Positions 31,898 to 42,775 of a stretch of 64,000 nt of DNA are shown here, piece after piece (position 1 is the first letter of the stretch; every line of letters begins with the position of its first letter). A model generated the notes under the pieces. That model saw nothing but the letters and a program-made list of their open reading frames with translations. It had not been told where the DNA came from and made no database searches. Location of the stretch: positions 124,001 to 188,000 of the forward strand of contig JARGSG010000199.1 in NCBI GenBank assembly GCA_030374805.1. Reading direction: 5' to 3'. The position numbers were made by a program, and so were the translations under genes. Source of the DNA: Gracilaria gracilis. Its lineage: Eukaryota; Rhodophyta; Florideophyceae; Gracilariales; Gracilariaceae.

Positions 31898-33222
31898 TGA
31901 GCTTTCCGTGCTTGTTTGCTGCGAGCATTGCGTTTAGAACGATTTCGACACTATTCATACTGAAACCTGCTGCACTATGTACAGCATAACAGACGGAACG
32001 GGGATGTTCCACCTCAACGATTCAGTGTGGCTACTGCACGTTCGACCCCCAATTTGTTAATCCCATGCGTTCTAGTTCTCTTCACACACAATGTTTCCTA
32101 ACACACCCTGGCATATGAAGCTCCATGTATACCAACGGCATTTCCGTTCCGCAAATATTGCACGTGCGGTTAGAGACATGATGAGCTTCGTAATGATATT
32201 TCAGATCATTCTCACTTGACGCTACGTAATGGCAGTCATAACATTCAAGTGCATGACATTCCGACACATGTGCTCGAACGAAATCAAGCGCGCTAAATCG
32301 TAACCCACAGTGGCGGCACAAGTACGGTCTAATCGAAGCGCCAGCTCCAATAGATCCCAAACTGGAGCATCCAGCTCCAGCAGCTGGCTCCGCCGCTGCC
32401 TGTGCGGCCCCACACTGCCTACGCGAATGGCTACCACCAGCTGAAGCCTTAGGTGTCAGCCAACTGGGAGGCGCTGACGTAAAGCTGACGATCCCATGCC
32501 CAGAAATAACGCCGAATGCTTGTTTTGTAGCTTGAGAGCTTTGAGCGGCCTGAGGTGCTTTCTCTGTCCTACTAGGAAGCCGAGCGGCCTGTGGTACTTT
32601 CTCTGTCCCACTAGGAAGCCGAGGGCCCTGTGGCGCTTTCTCTGTCCCAACAGGAAGCCGGTTGCCCTGTGGTGCTTCTTCTATCCTATCATAAAGCCGC
32701 ACTGCCTGTGGCGCCTGTAGAATCCTGTCTGGAAGCCGTGATGATGAATCTGGGATCTTCCTACTGCCACTTCGCTTCGTCCATGCTTTCCATGTCTTCT
32801 GAAAGAGGCTCCTTCTCTCGCTGGGGGGTTTTCTACCGTCGCCACCGTTGTTTCTTCGATGATCAGAGTTCATAATTGATTTCCGAAGGGTGTACGTTTC
32901 CACAAGCTCGCTGGGAATTGAATGGGAGGGTAATTGCCGGGGAAAACAATTCGCACAGTGAGCCTCAGTCCTTGAAGCAGCAAAAGAAATTTCTCTCCGG
33001 TAGAGTTACTGGTGTTGCAGCTGACACACATCGCTGAGCTTGAGAACTTTAGAATGTATTCGTTGGGATCTAGAAAGGAGTGCAGTGGTGAGCTCGGGCG
33101 CTGGACGTTGTGAGCGATGCATTTGTGGCTAAGGCATCCAGGTTTGACTGACAACGACTGTTAGTCATTCTGTTGTCTAGTGATGAGCACCAATGTCTGT
33201 CGTGTGCATGTGGTGTAACACA
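31898..33222 (-). repeat. segmental duplication, copy 1 (zinc-finger gene with both flanks)
   Basis: About 1.3 kb match 35709-37055 in the same orientation: 3' flank, coding region and about 350 bp of upstream region. In the upstream part the stretch GTGAGCCTCAGTCCTTGAAG and the segment ending GTTAGTCATTCTG are nearly identical, followed by a (C/T)AACACA end. Confidence 0.85.
32082..32873 (-). CDS. C2H2 zinc-finger protein with 13-residue repeats, 263 aa
   Basis: The start is the ATG at 32873; N-terminus M-N-S-D-H-R-R-N-N-G-G-D-G-R-K-P-P. A basic segment follows, then five tandem 13-residue units of the form R-L-P-x-R-x-E-x-A-P-Q-A-A (39 bp each), then a Ser/Ala/Gly linker. The C-terminal part has three modules: C-R-H-C-G-L-R-F ending H-V-S-E-C-H, C-Y-D-C-H-Y-V-A ending H-Y-E-A-H-H, and C-N-I-C-G-T-E-M ending H-M-P-G-C (C2HC, last). 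It is a paralogue of the gene at 35.9-36.6 kb. Probably nuclear and nucleic-acid binding; target unknown. Confidence 0.82.
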   Translation of the reverse strand: MNSDHRRNNGGDGRKPPSERRSLFQKTWKAWTKRSGSRKIPDSSSRLPDRILQAPQAVRLYDRIEEAPQGNRLPVGTEKAPQGPRLPSGTEKVPQAARLPSRTEKAPQAAQSSQATKQAFGVISGHGIVSFTSAPPSWLTPKASAGGSHSRRQCGAAQAAAEPAAGAGCSSLGSIGAGASIRPYLCRHCGLRFSALDFVRAHVSECHALECYDCHYVASSENDLKYHYEAHHVSNRTCNICGTEMPLVYMELHMPGCVRKHCV

Positions 33223-33514
33223 AATCACCATTTCTGGTGGGTACTTTGTTATTGGAGGGTGTTGTTTAATAAAAAAAAGTAAACATCATCTGCGGTGAAC
33301 GTAGGGCAAGGAATGCCATGAAAGTATTACTCGAAGTAGGGGATTAGTCTATTTAGACGGCCTTTGTAACAAGATCTTACTAATGGGCTGAGCTGGTTTA
33401 GAGCTAATCATGGATTTCTATCAAAGCTAAACGTATTTTAGCAGTAGCAAGCTGTTTTTAGGCAATTCTACCCTACCAATTTGTATACCCTTGCAATGCA
33501 CTAAGATTGATTTT
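33223..33514. other. intergenic, nothing seen
   Basis: AT-leaning sequence between the duplicated segment and the local tandem duplication; no feature found. Confidence 0.5.
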
Positions 33515-33789
33515 TCCAGGACCACAGTAGTCGATTTATTGATGAACTGGAGCTGACGCGTTGGAAGATAATAACAGCATATTATGCTCTTGGCGATGTG
33601 GCAAACCTTCTGTACTGTTGGTCTGAGCCTAATGATTTGGCAGGTTAGTTTCACTGCACTGTTTTTTTCCAGGACCACGTCAGTTTATTGATGAAATGGA
33701 GCTAGCGGGTTGGACGATCTGACCCTGGTGATGTGGCAGATCTTCTGCACTGTCGGTCTGACTGATGATTTGGTAGGTTCACTGCACTC
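33515..33789 (+). repeat. local tandem duplication, two units of about 125-145 bp
   Basis: Unit 1 (about 33515-33660) and unit 2 (about 33667-33789) both begin TTTTCCAGGACCAC. They share TTTATTGATGAA-TGGAGCT, GATGTGGCA and TTCTG-ACTG, and end TTCACTGCACT. Unit 1 has about 20 extra bases in the middle. Confidence 0.75.
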
Positions 33790-35104
33790 GAGCATTTCTA
33801 TCGCAGAGTATCGGCGTCAGCCATCATGATGGGCAGACAAACGTTCTACTCGCGATCTACCTCTGTATTCGTCAAAAAAACTTTGTACTCGCCATCTGAC
33901 TCTGTCTTCGTGGCGCTCGCCTCAGGTTGTCTTTGCACCCTACACGCCCTCCCTCTTAGGAACAGAGATGTCCTTACGAGACACTCTGAACGCGTAATGT
34001 GTTTACCTTATGGTGTAGCAGAACACATGGCAGTTGCCGCTTTGTGTCTCCTACACTTCCCACGACTTGAAAAGATCGACTCGAAAAGATCGTCCGACAT
34101 GTCGAAATGCTAAGCGTAAAAAGTCAATACTGTAGTGAAACAAGTATGGGGTGCAATGAAAAAAAATTAGAAAAATGCGCATTACTGAATGTGTGAAAAA
34201 TTTGCTGTCAGCAAATTTTTCTTTCTTTTCTGGAGACAAACCTTGCCTCAGATCACTACGACGCCGACAAATTAAAATACAATCAAAAGAAACCAACCCT
34301 GCTTAGCAGCTGATTTGAAGGGACGCCGTATTCGACATCCAAAATACTGCCACAAAGAGCAGTAGTGCTGTACCATATTATCTCAAAAACAGACCTAAGT
34401 ACAGTACATGGAACTTTTGGCAAAAAACACAAAACCAAGCACTGACTTTTACAATACGTTTTCTAAAATAAAATCAATAGTGGCAATTGTTTCTGTGATA
34501 CAACTCAGTAAAAAACATACTGTCCATCGCGACAAAGCTTCGTTCTTCGGTCATAAGTACTCTTTCACTTCTTCATCAAATCGTTTCTCAAAATGTTGTT
34601 CATTTTCTGATAAAAATATTAGATCAGAGCTTTGCAAAGCAAGCTTCTCAAAGGAAAAAAACCGCAAAGCTCCAGAGCAAAAACCATAGTAGTATAGGAG
34701 TTTGTAAGTGAAAAAAAAATTACTTTCAACTTCAAACAGTTTTTCAAATACTGCAGAAGGAACAATTCTACAAATACACATAACATTTCCAACTGCGAAA
34801 GACTTTCTTAATAAACTTAACTCTTCGGGAAAAACCAATACGTTGCATTTTTGTTAACGAGCAGAAACAGATACAATGTAGGGCAAACGTCTTTTGAAAA
34901 AGTTTCTAACATTCAGTAGTTATTTTTCATTAATTGGCGCAAGTAGTGTAGTTTGGTATCAACGATAAACAAGAGTTGCGCTCATGATTTTGGAAGCATT
35001 AAATTGGATGTGAACTTTCGATAATCTCCAGATCAGCCTTTGCAAGGTTGGTTTTTTCCTTGAATTTTAATTTGTTGGCATGATAGTGATCTAATTAGAG
35101 ACCA
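33790..35104. other. AT-rich intergenic stretch with one hairpin
   Basis: I see no supported gene; the Lys/Ser/Phe-rich frames at 34.4-34.85 kb look like chance. A perfect 12-bp hairpin with a 3-base loop lies at 34195-34221 (GAAAAATTTGCT and complement). Confidence 0.45.
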
Positions 35105-35338
35105 TCTCCGAAAAGGGACAAAAATGCGCCGTGTGACACGGCGCATTGTTTTAAATATTTTTATTGCGCCGTTATACTTTCTGTTAAGAAAAAGAGAGTG
35201 TTCTAAATATAAGCTCTACATTTCAGGTGTGTACCAAAAGGCCAGATCAAACTGCCGAAAAGCAGCTTGTTGCTGCCTAAAAATATGTTTGGCATTGAGA
35301 AAACTAGTCGATTAGCTCTACATTAGCTCTGCCCGTTG
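35105..35338 (+). repeat. dispersed repeat, copy 2
   Basis: Partner of 15077-15308. This copy has a perfect 10-bp hairpin with a 1-base loop at 35125-35145 (TGCGCCGTGT and complement), which is partly decayed in the other copy. No open frame. Confidence 0.7.
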
Positions 35339-35708
35339 CTTTGTATTAGATTACATTATTTTCTAAATTATTTATACATTCAAATCATGTTATATTCAAA
35401 TACACATCGACCAGTTTGAATTGAAGGGCAATTTGATTTCAGGTGTAACGAAGTTTTTAAATCTTGCAAACCTACTTGACATTGCAGGTAACTGTCTTTT
35501 CGGCTAGCTCACTTTTACAATAAAACTATGCCTTGCAATGGATCTTGGCTGCATTTTTTTTAAGAAGCGAGCTTCGAAAAGCTCTGGTATAACTAGAAGA
35601 CCTCTACTTCCTGCTCCGTATTTCGGATGGTAAGCACAACAATTTTAATTACTATTTGAGAAGCAGGTTTCTCAAAAACAGCCAACTAAAAGTGCAGGAA
35701 GGCAATGG
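35339..35708. other. intergenic, nothing seen
   Basis: AT-rich; no feature found. Confidence 0.5.
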
Positions 35709-37055
35709 CTTTCTGTGCTTTTTCCCACCAAACATTCTATTTGGAACGATTTGGACACTAGTCATACTGCAAAATACGGCACTATGTGTAGCATAACAGA
35801 CGGAACAGAGAGGTTCCACCTCAACTCTGGCCATTGCACGTTCTACCACCAATTTGCTAATCTCACATGTTCTATTCTCTCTTCACACACACACTGTTTC
35901 CCAGTATATTTAGGTTCGTGACGTTACATTTAGAAGAACTGCAATACTTTTCCGCGAAGCTTGGAAGTATAGATGCCAACGTGAAGAGTCTCGTAATGAT
36001 CTTTCAAATCAAACGCATTTGACGCTACGTAATTGCATTCACAACATTTAAGAAGTCCATGACGTTGCCTCCAATGTGCTCGAACATCATTTAGCGTGCT
36101 AAATCGTAGACCACAGGGACGGCACGAGTACGGTCTAGTGGAAGCGCCAGCTCCACTACATCCCGAACTTGAGCATCCAGCTCCAGCTGCGGGCTCCGTC
36201 GATCGCAGTGCTTTCCCACACAGCAGACACGAACTGCTATCATCATCTGAAGCCAAAGGCGCCATCGTACTAAGAGTCCCTGACGAAGAGTGCCTCATCC
36301 CATGGCCAGAATTAACTCCAGATGCTGGGTATCTAGCTTGGAAGCTTCCAGCGGCCTGTGGTGCTTCTTCTATCATATCAGAAGTTCGAGCGGCCTGTGG
36401 TGCGTCTTCTATCATATCAGAAAGTCGAGCGACCTGTGGCGCGTCTCCCATCCTGTCACAAAACCGAACGGACCGTGGCGCATTTTCTGTCCTGTCAGGA
36501 AGCCGCGATGATGGATCTCGTATCTTTCTACGTACGCTTGGCTTCTTCCTTTCTTTCCATGTCTTCCGGTTGACGTTTCTTCTCTCGTTAGGAGGTTGTC
36601 CACTGCCGCCACCATCGTTTTCTTGATGATCAAGGTTCATACTTGATTTATGGAAGGTGTGCCTTCCCGCAACCTCGCTTGTAATCCAATTGGAAGGTAC
36701 TTGGTGCAGCAAACAATTTGCACTGTGAGCCTCAGTCCTTGAAGCAGCAAAAGGAAGTTGCCTCTTGGTGAGTTATTGGCGCTCACTTTGTGTGCACCCT
36801 AACACACACCCTCAGATGTGCTATGGTGATTTTATGACGTTCATCTTCCGCTGACACACAACGCTGAGCTTGAGAAGCTTAAATACATTCGTTGGAATCT
36901 GGAAAGGAGTAGAGTGGTGAGCTCTTGCCAGCTGGAGGTTGTGAGCGATGCAGTTGTGACTGAGGCCTGCAGGATTGACTGACAGCCACCGTTAGTCATT
37001 CTGCTGTCTGGTGGTGAGCACCGATGTCTGCCCTGCAGGTGGGGCAACACATATC
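35709..37055 (-). repeat. segmental duplication, copy 2
   Basis: Matches 31898-33222 in the same orientation, about 3.8 kb away. It has an extra segment of about 75 bases in the region upstream of the gene (around 36.77-36.85 kb). Confidence 0.85.
35930..36640 (-). CDS. C2H2 zinc-finger protein with 13-residue repeats, 236 aa, short C-terminus
   Basis: The start is the ATG at 36640: M-N-L-D-H-Q-E-N-D-G-G-G-S-G-Q-P-P. It has the same plan as the 32-kb gene: basic segment, four 13-residue units (R-x-x-D-x-x-E-x-A-P-Q-x-A), Ser-rich linker, then C-R-P-C-G-L-R-F ending H-W-R-Q-R-H, and C-E-C-N-Y-V-A ending H-Y-E-T-L-H. The third (C2HC) module seen in the 32-kb copy is lost; the chain ends in an unrelated G-I-Y-T-S-K-L-R-G-K-V-L-Q-F-F. 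A Cys pair in the linker (C-L-L-C) is extra. It may be a degenerating copy. Confidence 0.75.
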   Translation of the reverse strand: MNLDHQENDGGGSGQPPNERRNVNRKTWKERKKPSVRRKIRDPSSRLPDRTENAPRSVRFCDRMGDAPQVARLSDMIEDAPQAARTSDMIEEAPQAAGSFQARYPASGVNSGHGMRHSSSGTLSTMAPLASDDDSSSCLLCGKALRSTEPAAGAGCSSSGCSGAGASTRPYSCRPCGLRFSTLNDVRAHWRQRHGLLKCCECNYVASNAFDLKDHYETLHVGIYTSKLRGKVLQFF

Positions 37056-38059
37056 GACATTCTACAGGTGTAATATAATGGTGGTGAATGAAGTCTGGCC
37101 TTCTCCAGATGGAGGGGAAAGCGCGCTGACCCCCCTTTTATATACATTTTAGAACTACATCTACAATTGAGGACAAAGCTAAGCTGGCTACTGTCTCTGA
37201 TGAGCGTCAGCTACAAGCCGATCACGGTGATCAAGCGTGACTTGGCTTGTAGTACAACGTTTGTATTACAACTGGGAACTTAATCAGGTCTAATTGAGGG
37301 GTGTTGCCTCTTGAAAAGCAATAGGATTTCCAGGAACGCAGAAGAAGACTTATTTCGGCACTGGAGTAGGCTGGGGGGTTGGTCGTTAGCGGCATCTTAC
37401 TTGTCAGTCAGCCGCCGCAGTTCTGGCGCACAAGATATTTACAGTACCGCCTGTTCACTCGCCCCGAGACCACCGTTGCTTGGCTGTTGCCGACTGTCTA
37501 CGCCATTCTCTAATTCACTTTGACTACTGATTGGTACCGAGTCCGCGCTCAAGAAGATCCTTCTTCGAAATGTCCTACCCTTCTCGCTCTGAAGGAGTAG
37601 CCAAGACCTTCTGGGTCTCAATTAACGTAGGAGCAGTGAAAACATTACAAAAATAAAGATATTCGTCAAACGACTGGAAGTAGTATAGCAATAATGTTTG
37701 TTTGAGCTTAAGCAATAATTATCATGCAGAAAATCGTTCACGTGCAAATAGACCTTTCAGACAACAGAGAATGAAATACACAACAAAGCAGTTGTCAAAA
37801 TTATGTAGGGAAGGTACTAAATTGTAAAGGGTATCTACGCATCGCCCATTGAGATGACGTCAGTATTTATATAGTACATAAATATCTCGCCATCAAAAAC
37901 AGAGTGCACAGCAATAATTCAACAAGGTATGTAAGCAACGAGCTACAAACATAATATATAAGCGCTCAACTACGTATCGTTTAGTTAGATGTGTATTTCA
38001 TGCATCTCCTTCACCACCATTCACCCCTCTTTTTTTCTGCAACAGCCATAATAATCCTT
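37056..38059. other. intergenic, transposon leader region
   Basis: I see no host gene. The right part is AT-rich and leads into the transposase; I could not find convincing terminal inverted repeats here or in 39.34-39.54 kb. Confidence 0.45.
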
Positions 38060-39340
38060 ATGCCACCATTCCCAGATTCCCACGCCGAGAATGTCGTCGA
38101 CATACTTTGTGAGGCGCAAATGTCACGTTAATCAGAATTAAATCAATTTTCAAAAACAAAAATCCACCAAGATTCGGACGACGAAAATCATTCTATCTGT
38201 CTAATATATGAATCGTTTTATTCACAAAATGGATCACAAACAATATTGTCATTAACAAACTTTTTGTCGAAAGAATTTAATCTGCTATGGAACTATGTTG
38301 CTCCTGTCATTACCGCTAAATGGAACATAGGCAGGGGACTTAGGTACAAATATGGCGACAAAGATGTGTTGTTTCTGGCACTGGTAGCGCTGTCACATGG
38401 TGGCACATGGCAATTTCTAGGTAGTCTTTTTAAAATCAATGGCAACACCTTCGAAAGAATGATTTTAAAATTTATATCTTGTATTTGTTTAGAAATTTGT
38501 CACAAATACGTGGATAACAACAACGGTCACTAGCCCATGAAGAAGATGCTACGTAATAATTTATCATTCAAGAGTTTTAAGTTCCGCAGATACGCTACTG
38601 ATGTTATATTCCAACACTCCTATCGTCCTGGGGGAGGAATGGCAGAGGGAAAGAATTATTACAGTGGAAAGCACAAATTATATGGGCTGAAGACGGAAGC
38701 GTCTGTTTTGCCCAACGGGCAGGCTATCAACTGTACGAATCATGTCACTGGTGGCAAACCAGATATTGACGTATTCTATTCAAATATCGAAGTGCACCAA
38801 ACTGCGTTTAAGAAGAGGAAACACGAAAGTCTAAATTATATTTTAGATGCGGGTGATGATTTGGACAAATATCCAGATAGTTGGGGTATTTTGATGGACA
38901 AAGGCTACCAAGGTGCGCAGGAACATGTTCGCGCACTACTTCCGAAGAAAAAGCCTATCCATGGTTTCCTAGATATTTCGGATGTAGAAAGAAATAGAAA
39001 AATATCCTCGGATCGCATAATCGTGGAAAACTTTTTCGGAAGGTTGACAAATATATGGTGTGTAATTGGGTCCAGGTTTAAGTGGGCAGAAAAATATTAT
39101 GACGATATATTTATGTTTTGCGTGGCTTTAACTAATCAGCGCATACTATGGCATCCTCTGAGGGCGGAAGACGGAGAGTTTTACAATCAAATTCGAAATC
39201 GTTTATTTTCGTTAGGGGAGAAAATTACAGGTAAGCGCAAACTAGCGCAAAAGCGCTATAGGGAAAAGCGTCAGCGTCGTATGGCTGCAAAGCTACACGA
39301 TATTGGCTCTGATGACGATACCATTAATCCAAACATATGA
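38060..39340 (+). pseudogene. DDE_Tnp_4 (PIF/Harbinger-like) DNA transposase, two in-frame stops
   Basis: From the ATG at 38060 one frame covers about 426 codons, with TAA at 38129-38131 and TAG at 38531-38533. The catalytic domain is complete: first Asp in Y-A-T-D-V-I-F-Q, second in I-L-M-D-K-G-Y-Q-G, and the Glu in I-I-V-E-N-F-F-G-R-L. Between them lie K-N-Y-Y-S-G-K-H-K-L-Y-G-L-K and P-D-I-D-V-F-Y-S-N, typical of the DDE_Tnp_4 endonuclease family. The tail is basic (K-R-K-L-A-Q-K-R-Y-R-E-K-R). The second gene that PIF/Harbinger elements usually carry (Myb-like) is not seen. Both stops are one transition away from Gln codons. Confidence 0.85.
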
Positions 39341-39890
39341 AACGCAGTTGTGGAAAATGGTGATCTTTACGGAATATCTACTACTTCAAGGTAATTACTT
39401 ACGTTTTCTGGGTATAAGTTACAGTTCCTCTATTGAAATAAACAATATAAATGCGTTTCATGTGCGTCTTTTCTTGGTTACTCGATATCTTTTTAGTTCT
39501 TCCTTAGGTATTTAGGATTTCTCCAAAAGATCTAATTGTCGCGCGAGCTTGCAAACACCAACATCCTGCGCGCTGTGCAAGTGTCTTCCTCGCTTTGCGC
39601 AGCGACTCGCATCCGCTTCTCCATCAAAGTGCATCAAATCAGTTTGGCGAAGCGCCTTACGCAGTGGCATCTTCCTCAACACAACGCATGCTCCTGTGCC
39701 TCCAGCCTTGAGCTGGTTGCCATCGCTTACATGTGTTTTGCAAGCAACTTCGGAGCCACGCTTTTCAGTTGCAGCGCAACTGACCTTAAGGCTGTCAAGC
39801 TATCTTCAATCAGCACTGATTTTTCGCTCTGTTCCGTTAAGAAATGAACCTTCAACATCTTCAAGTCTCTCGTTTTCAATCGCAATCGTC
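39341..39890. other. intergenic, nothing certain
   Basis: This holds the transposon 3' side and the upstream region of the next gene. A Ser/Leu-rich plus-strand frame from 39549 runs into that gene's signal-peptide region in another frame; I do not call it. Confidence 0.4.
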
Positions 39891-40546
39891 ATGAATCTTC
39901 TAAAGACCTGCATTCCATCACCTTCGCAGCTCTCTTACTGCTCATTTTATCCTTCTTGACAAAATGCATGTCAGTATCCATTCCGCAAGCAGAAAATGTT
40001 CTCATCGTTTGCTCCGATTCTTGTGGATGCATAACGGAGCAACAGATAAAGGTGACTTGCCCTCCGCACGCATATGCAGCCGGAGTGCAAATTTTCCTGG
40101 CACAACGTTCTGCAATCCGCTTTGGAACATACAACCTCATCAGTCGTGTAAGAGTTCCTTCGCAGATCATGTGTAAGTCCGACGTCCAGGACGCAACTCA
40201 TCAACCGTGCGTTCCGCCAACAACTCTATCCTCGGAAAAGGGCTTGCACGAAGCCTGCGAAGAAATCGGTACGGCTCCCATCTTCATAGGCCATCCCTCA
40301 CGTGTCATTGAATAGATTTCTAAAACAAGTGTGCGGCCCAATAGTCTGGGTTGCGACGTGTGCGACCGATTGGACGCATTGGATGTTCAGTCAAACGAAC
40401 AAATTGGTACGGCTCCTGTCTTCATAGCCCATCCTTCTCGTGTCATTGATTCCACATTCGAAAAAAGTGTGCGGCCCAGTGTCCCGGGTTGCGACGTTTG
40501 TGCACCGATTGGAACCGTTGGATGTTCTGCCAAACGTTGGCATTAG
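39891..40546 (+). pseudogene. Cys-rich secreted family member, frameshifted, with internal duplication
   Basis: The ATG at 39891 (M-N-L-L-K) leaves the coding frame after a few codons. The frame that carries the rest shows a hydrophobic signal-peptide core (F-A-A-L-L-L-L-I-L-S-F-L), then E-N-V-L-I-V-C-S-D-S-C-G-C-I-T and N-L-I-S-R-V-R-V. A paralogue lies at 42776-43254 on the other strand. After I-G-T-A-P-I-F-I-G-H-P-S-R-V-I a TAG stops the frame at 40313. The same frame then continues with a second copy of this block (I-G-T-A-P-V-F-I-A-H-P-S-R-V-I) and ends at 40546. The block of about 48 codons, with C-D-V-C, is therefore tandemly duplicated. Probably a decayed gene. Confidence 0.6.
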
Positions 40547-40847
40547 ATTACATTCTCAAATGAAGCGCTTTACATTGCGAATCTTTTCTAAACTTCTGCA
40601 GATGTAGATCCGTAAAGGGAAGAAGAGAGAGGAAGATATCAGTCCAACTCTACAACAGTATGCTGAATCGAAGATAATATTTCTAGAGTTAATCTTTGAA
40701 GGCGATCTTAAACGCAAAGCAATGTACCTGACACTGGAATGAAGGCATAAATTAGTACCATTTATTGTCAAATAAGCGTAATTCTGTAGTGCCGCTGCTC
40801 TGCGGTCTCTAACTCATATTGTGGAGTACTATCTCTTGAAACCCATC

Positions 40848-41831
40848 TTATTCGGTCAAGTAGATTTGGTGACCATCACTGTTCTCTGTGCACTGTAGAA
40901 AGTTGGCGGTCACCTCATCATCAACAGCGCGGCGGGCCCGGTTTGCCCAATGCAAGGGGTTATTCATATCGAAGAAAACCCTCCTCTTAAAGGGAACACA
41001 AATGAAGAATAGAACGACCGACATGACCCACACGCAAATGGAAACAGCAAGCAACGGTGTCGGAATCCTAGTATGTTCTGATCCTTGAGAGGTAAAGCGA
41101 CATGTAGTGTTCCGTGACCCCATGATCATTCGTCTTCTAACTTCAAGCTCTTCAGAGACACTATGTAAAAACGAGTCTGTTGCCTTTTCTGCAAACGTCC
41201 GAAGGTGAGGTGCCGGATCGAAGCTCATTTGGGTGGCAACGAACTCATTCGGTTCAGAACCGTTTCTGTAAGGCTCCGAGAGGAATAGTACTCGCCCTTC
41301 AGATCGAACGAAAACACATATGGCCCCATTATCGGAGCAGTTCTCAATCCCATCACCTCCAAGACTCTGTTGAACTCGCTCTTGATTCACATATCGAAAA
41401 GCGTACGAATCGCCACAAGCAACGGTACCGTCTGGGGTACTGTGGTTAGAGGGAAAGATGTAAAAGTCGCTGTTGTTCACTTGCAAGCAAGAGAAGAATC
41501 CAATTTCTGCTCCAGTTGCGTCGTACGCACCCGGTAACAGAGGTTCAGTTACATTGCAACGCTGTAGCTTAGATTCGGTGGCAAAGGTAGTGAAAGTATT
41601 GGAGGAAGCCAGGATCTCTACAATGACGAAAAGCAACATTGATGTAATGGCCATGAGCTTGATGCGTGTGCCATGTTTGCGAATGCTTACTGATTTGCCG
41701 CGCGAGAGATTAGAGCATTGGTGCAGGCCATTGAAGACAATAAGAGCTGATAGAAATCCGACCTCCGCGATGACGGAGACGAAAGTGACGATAAGGCTAA
41801 AGATCGAAGGACGAAGTGTGATCGTGGCCAT
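40848..41831 (-). CDS. three-span membrane glycoprotein, family shared with 51.8 kb, 327 aa
   Basis: The start is the ATG at 41831 (M-A-T-I-T-L-R-P). Hydrophobic segments lie near residues 10-32, 58-75 and 268-290. The loop of about 190 residues between the second and third segments carries several Cys and five or more N-x-S/T sites, so it is probably extracellular. After the last segment comes F-F-D-M-N-N-P-L-H-W-A and a short tail. The 51.8-kb gene has the same plan, with matching N-terminal residues (S-L-I-x-T, A-E, F-L), C-terminal F-D-I-D-N-P-L-R-W-A and R-N-C/T-T-C before the last span. No known family is recognised; role unknown. Confidence 0.78.
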   Translation of the reverse strand: MATITLRPSIFSLIVTFVSVIAEVGFLSALIVFNGLHQCSNLSRGKSVSIRKHGTRIKLMAITSMLLFVIVEILASSNTFTTFATESKLQRCNVTEPLLPGAYDATGAEIGFFSCLQVNNSDFYIFPSNHSTPDGTVACGDSYAFRYVNQERVQQSLGGDGIENCSDNGAICVFVRSEGRVLFLSEPYRNGSEPNEFVATQMSFDPAPHLRTFAEKATDSFLHSVSEELEVRRRMIMGSRNTTCRFTSQGSEHTRIPTPLLAVSICVWVMSVVLFFICVPFKRRVFFDMNNPLHWANRARRAVDDEVTANFLQCTENSDGHQIYLTE

Positions 41832-42775
41832 GATGACGAATGTTTCTTGCGTTATAGGAGATTCTTTTTCTGTCAAAGAGGATTGTAACGGATTTTTAAG
41901 GCGTCAGATCAGACATCGAAAATGTGTTAGCTTGAAATTCGGGTTAGCTTGGAAACAGATTCCGTTGGTGACAACCGAGTTCATAGTTGGACGGCTGCAT
42001 CTTAAGTTACTGGTCACAGACCATTACTTTCAATTTCTTGATCGTCCTACGTGTGGTCCCCCTGTTGCATTCTTCTCAGTAGCCCGTGTTGCTCCTTCTC
42101 CAACTTCACATCTCGTTCAGGGTTTCGACTCAATTGGAGGAGAGACGAAATGGAGCTACCAGACCGTTGGTTTGCAAAGGAAATAGAGCAGTGAACACAT
42201 GAGGTATTGATCGGTACAACTGTATTACAAGAGGAGCTTGTCAGATACAGTATATTTCGTGAGAGCCGGGTATATTCGCGGGGGCTGCTGAAATCGGGCA
42301 GTTGCTTTTTACGTGGACAGTAACAATGCATATATTGCACATTCGTCACCTCAAACACGTGAGTTGTACTTGATTGGCATTTGCGCGTTAGGGGAATTGA
42401 TGAGAATGAGCTTAGACTTGAGGGTACGCACGAGTACTCAAGGCAACAGGGCTTGTATTCAGGTACATGTATGAACTTCGATTTTCCAGCTAGTTGGCTA
42501 GTTATTGCAATGGCAGTTTAACTCCTTGTTTGAGTTTGTGCGCATATAATGTATCCATGTATGCTGGAAACAATGACCAATCTACTCGGTCATGAATTGC
42601 TATAATCGTATTTCAGCTTCTCTGCCATTTCGTTTACGCAAACTTTAAATCGAACTACTGACCATGTTCCTCTCTATCCAAAAAGCACTTAGGTATCAAA
42701 TAAGTCAGACTATAATGATGAGTGCCCAGGTCCATATGAAGGTTGACCTTCGGAGTGTTCATCGCCTCATGTGGT
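41832..42775. other. intergenic, nothing certain
   Basis: Short frames on both strands without motifs. No repeat is matched within the window. Confidence 0.45.

Noticed and set aside
36096-36626. Plus-strand open frame of about 176 codons
   Set aside because: It is antisense to the zinc-finger gene at 35.9-36.6 kb and is produced by its repeats.
37621-39540. Terminal inverted repeats of the DDE transposon
   Set aside because: Weak resemblance between AAAATAAAGATATTCG on the left and GATATCTTTTTAG on the right is too short and mismatched to define the ends.
30664-40546. Variant genetic code in which TAG encodes an amino acid
   Set aside because: Several genes have single in-frame TAG codons, but the intact secreted-protein gene at 26.4-27.2 kb ends in TAG and the other interrupted frames also carry frameshifts or TAA.
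41473-42186. Plus-strand open frame of about 237 codons
   Set aside because: It is antisense to the three-span membrane gene, whose homology to the 51.8-kb paralogue fixes the coding strand.
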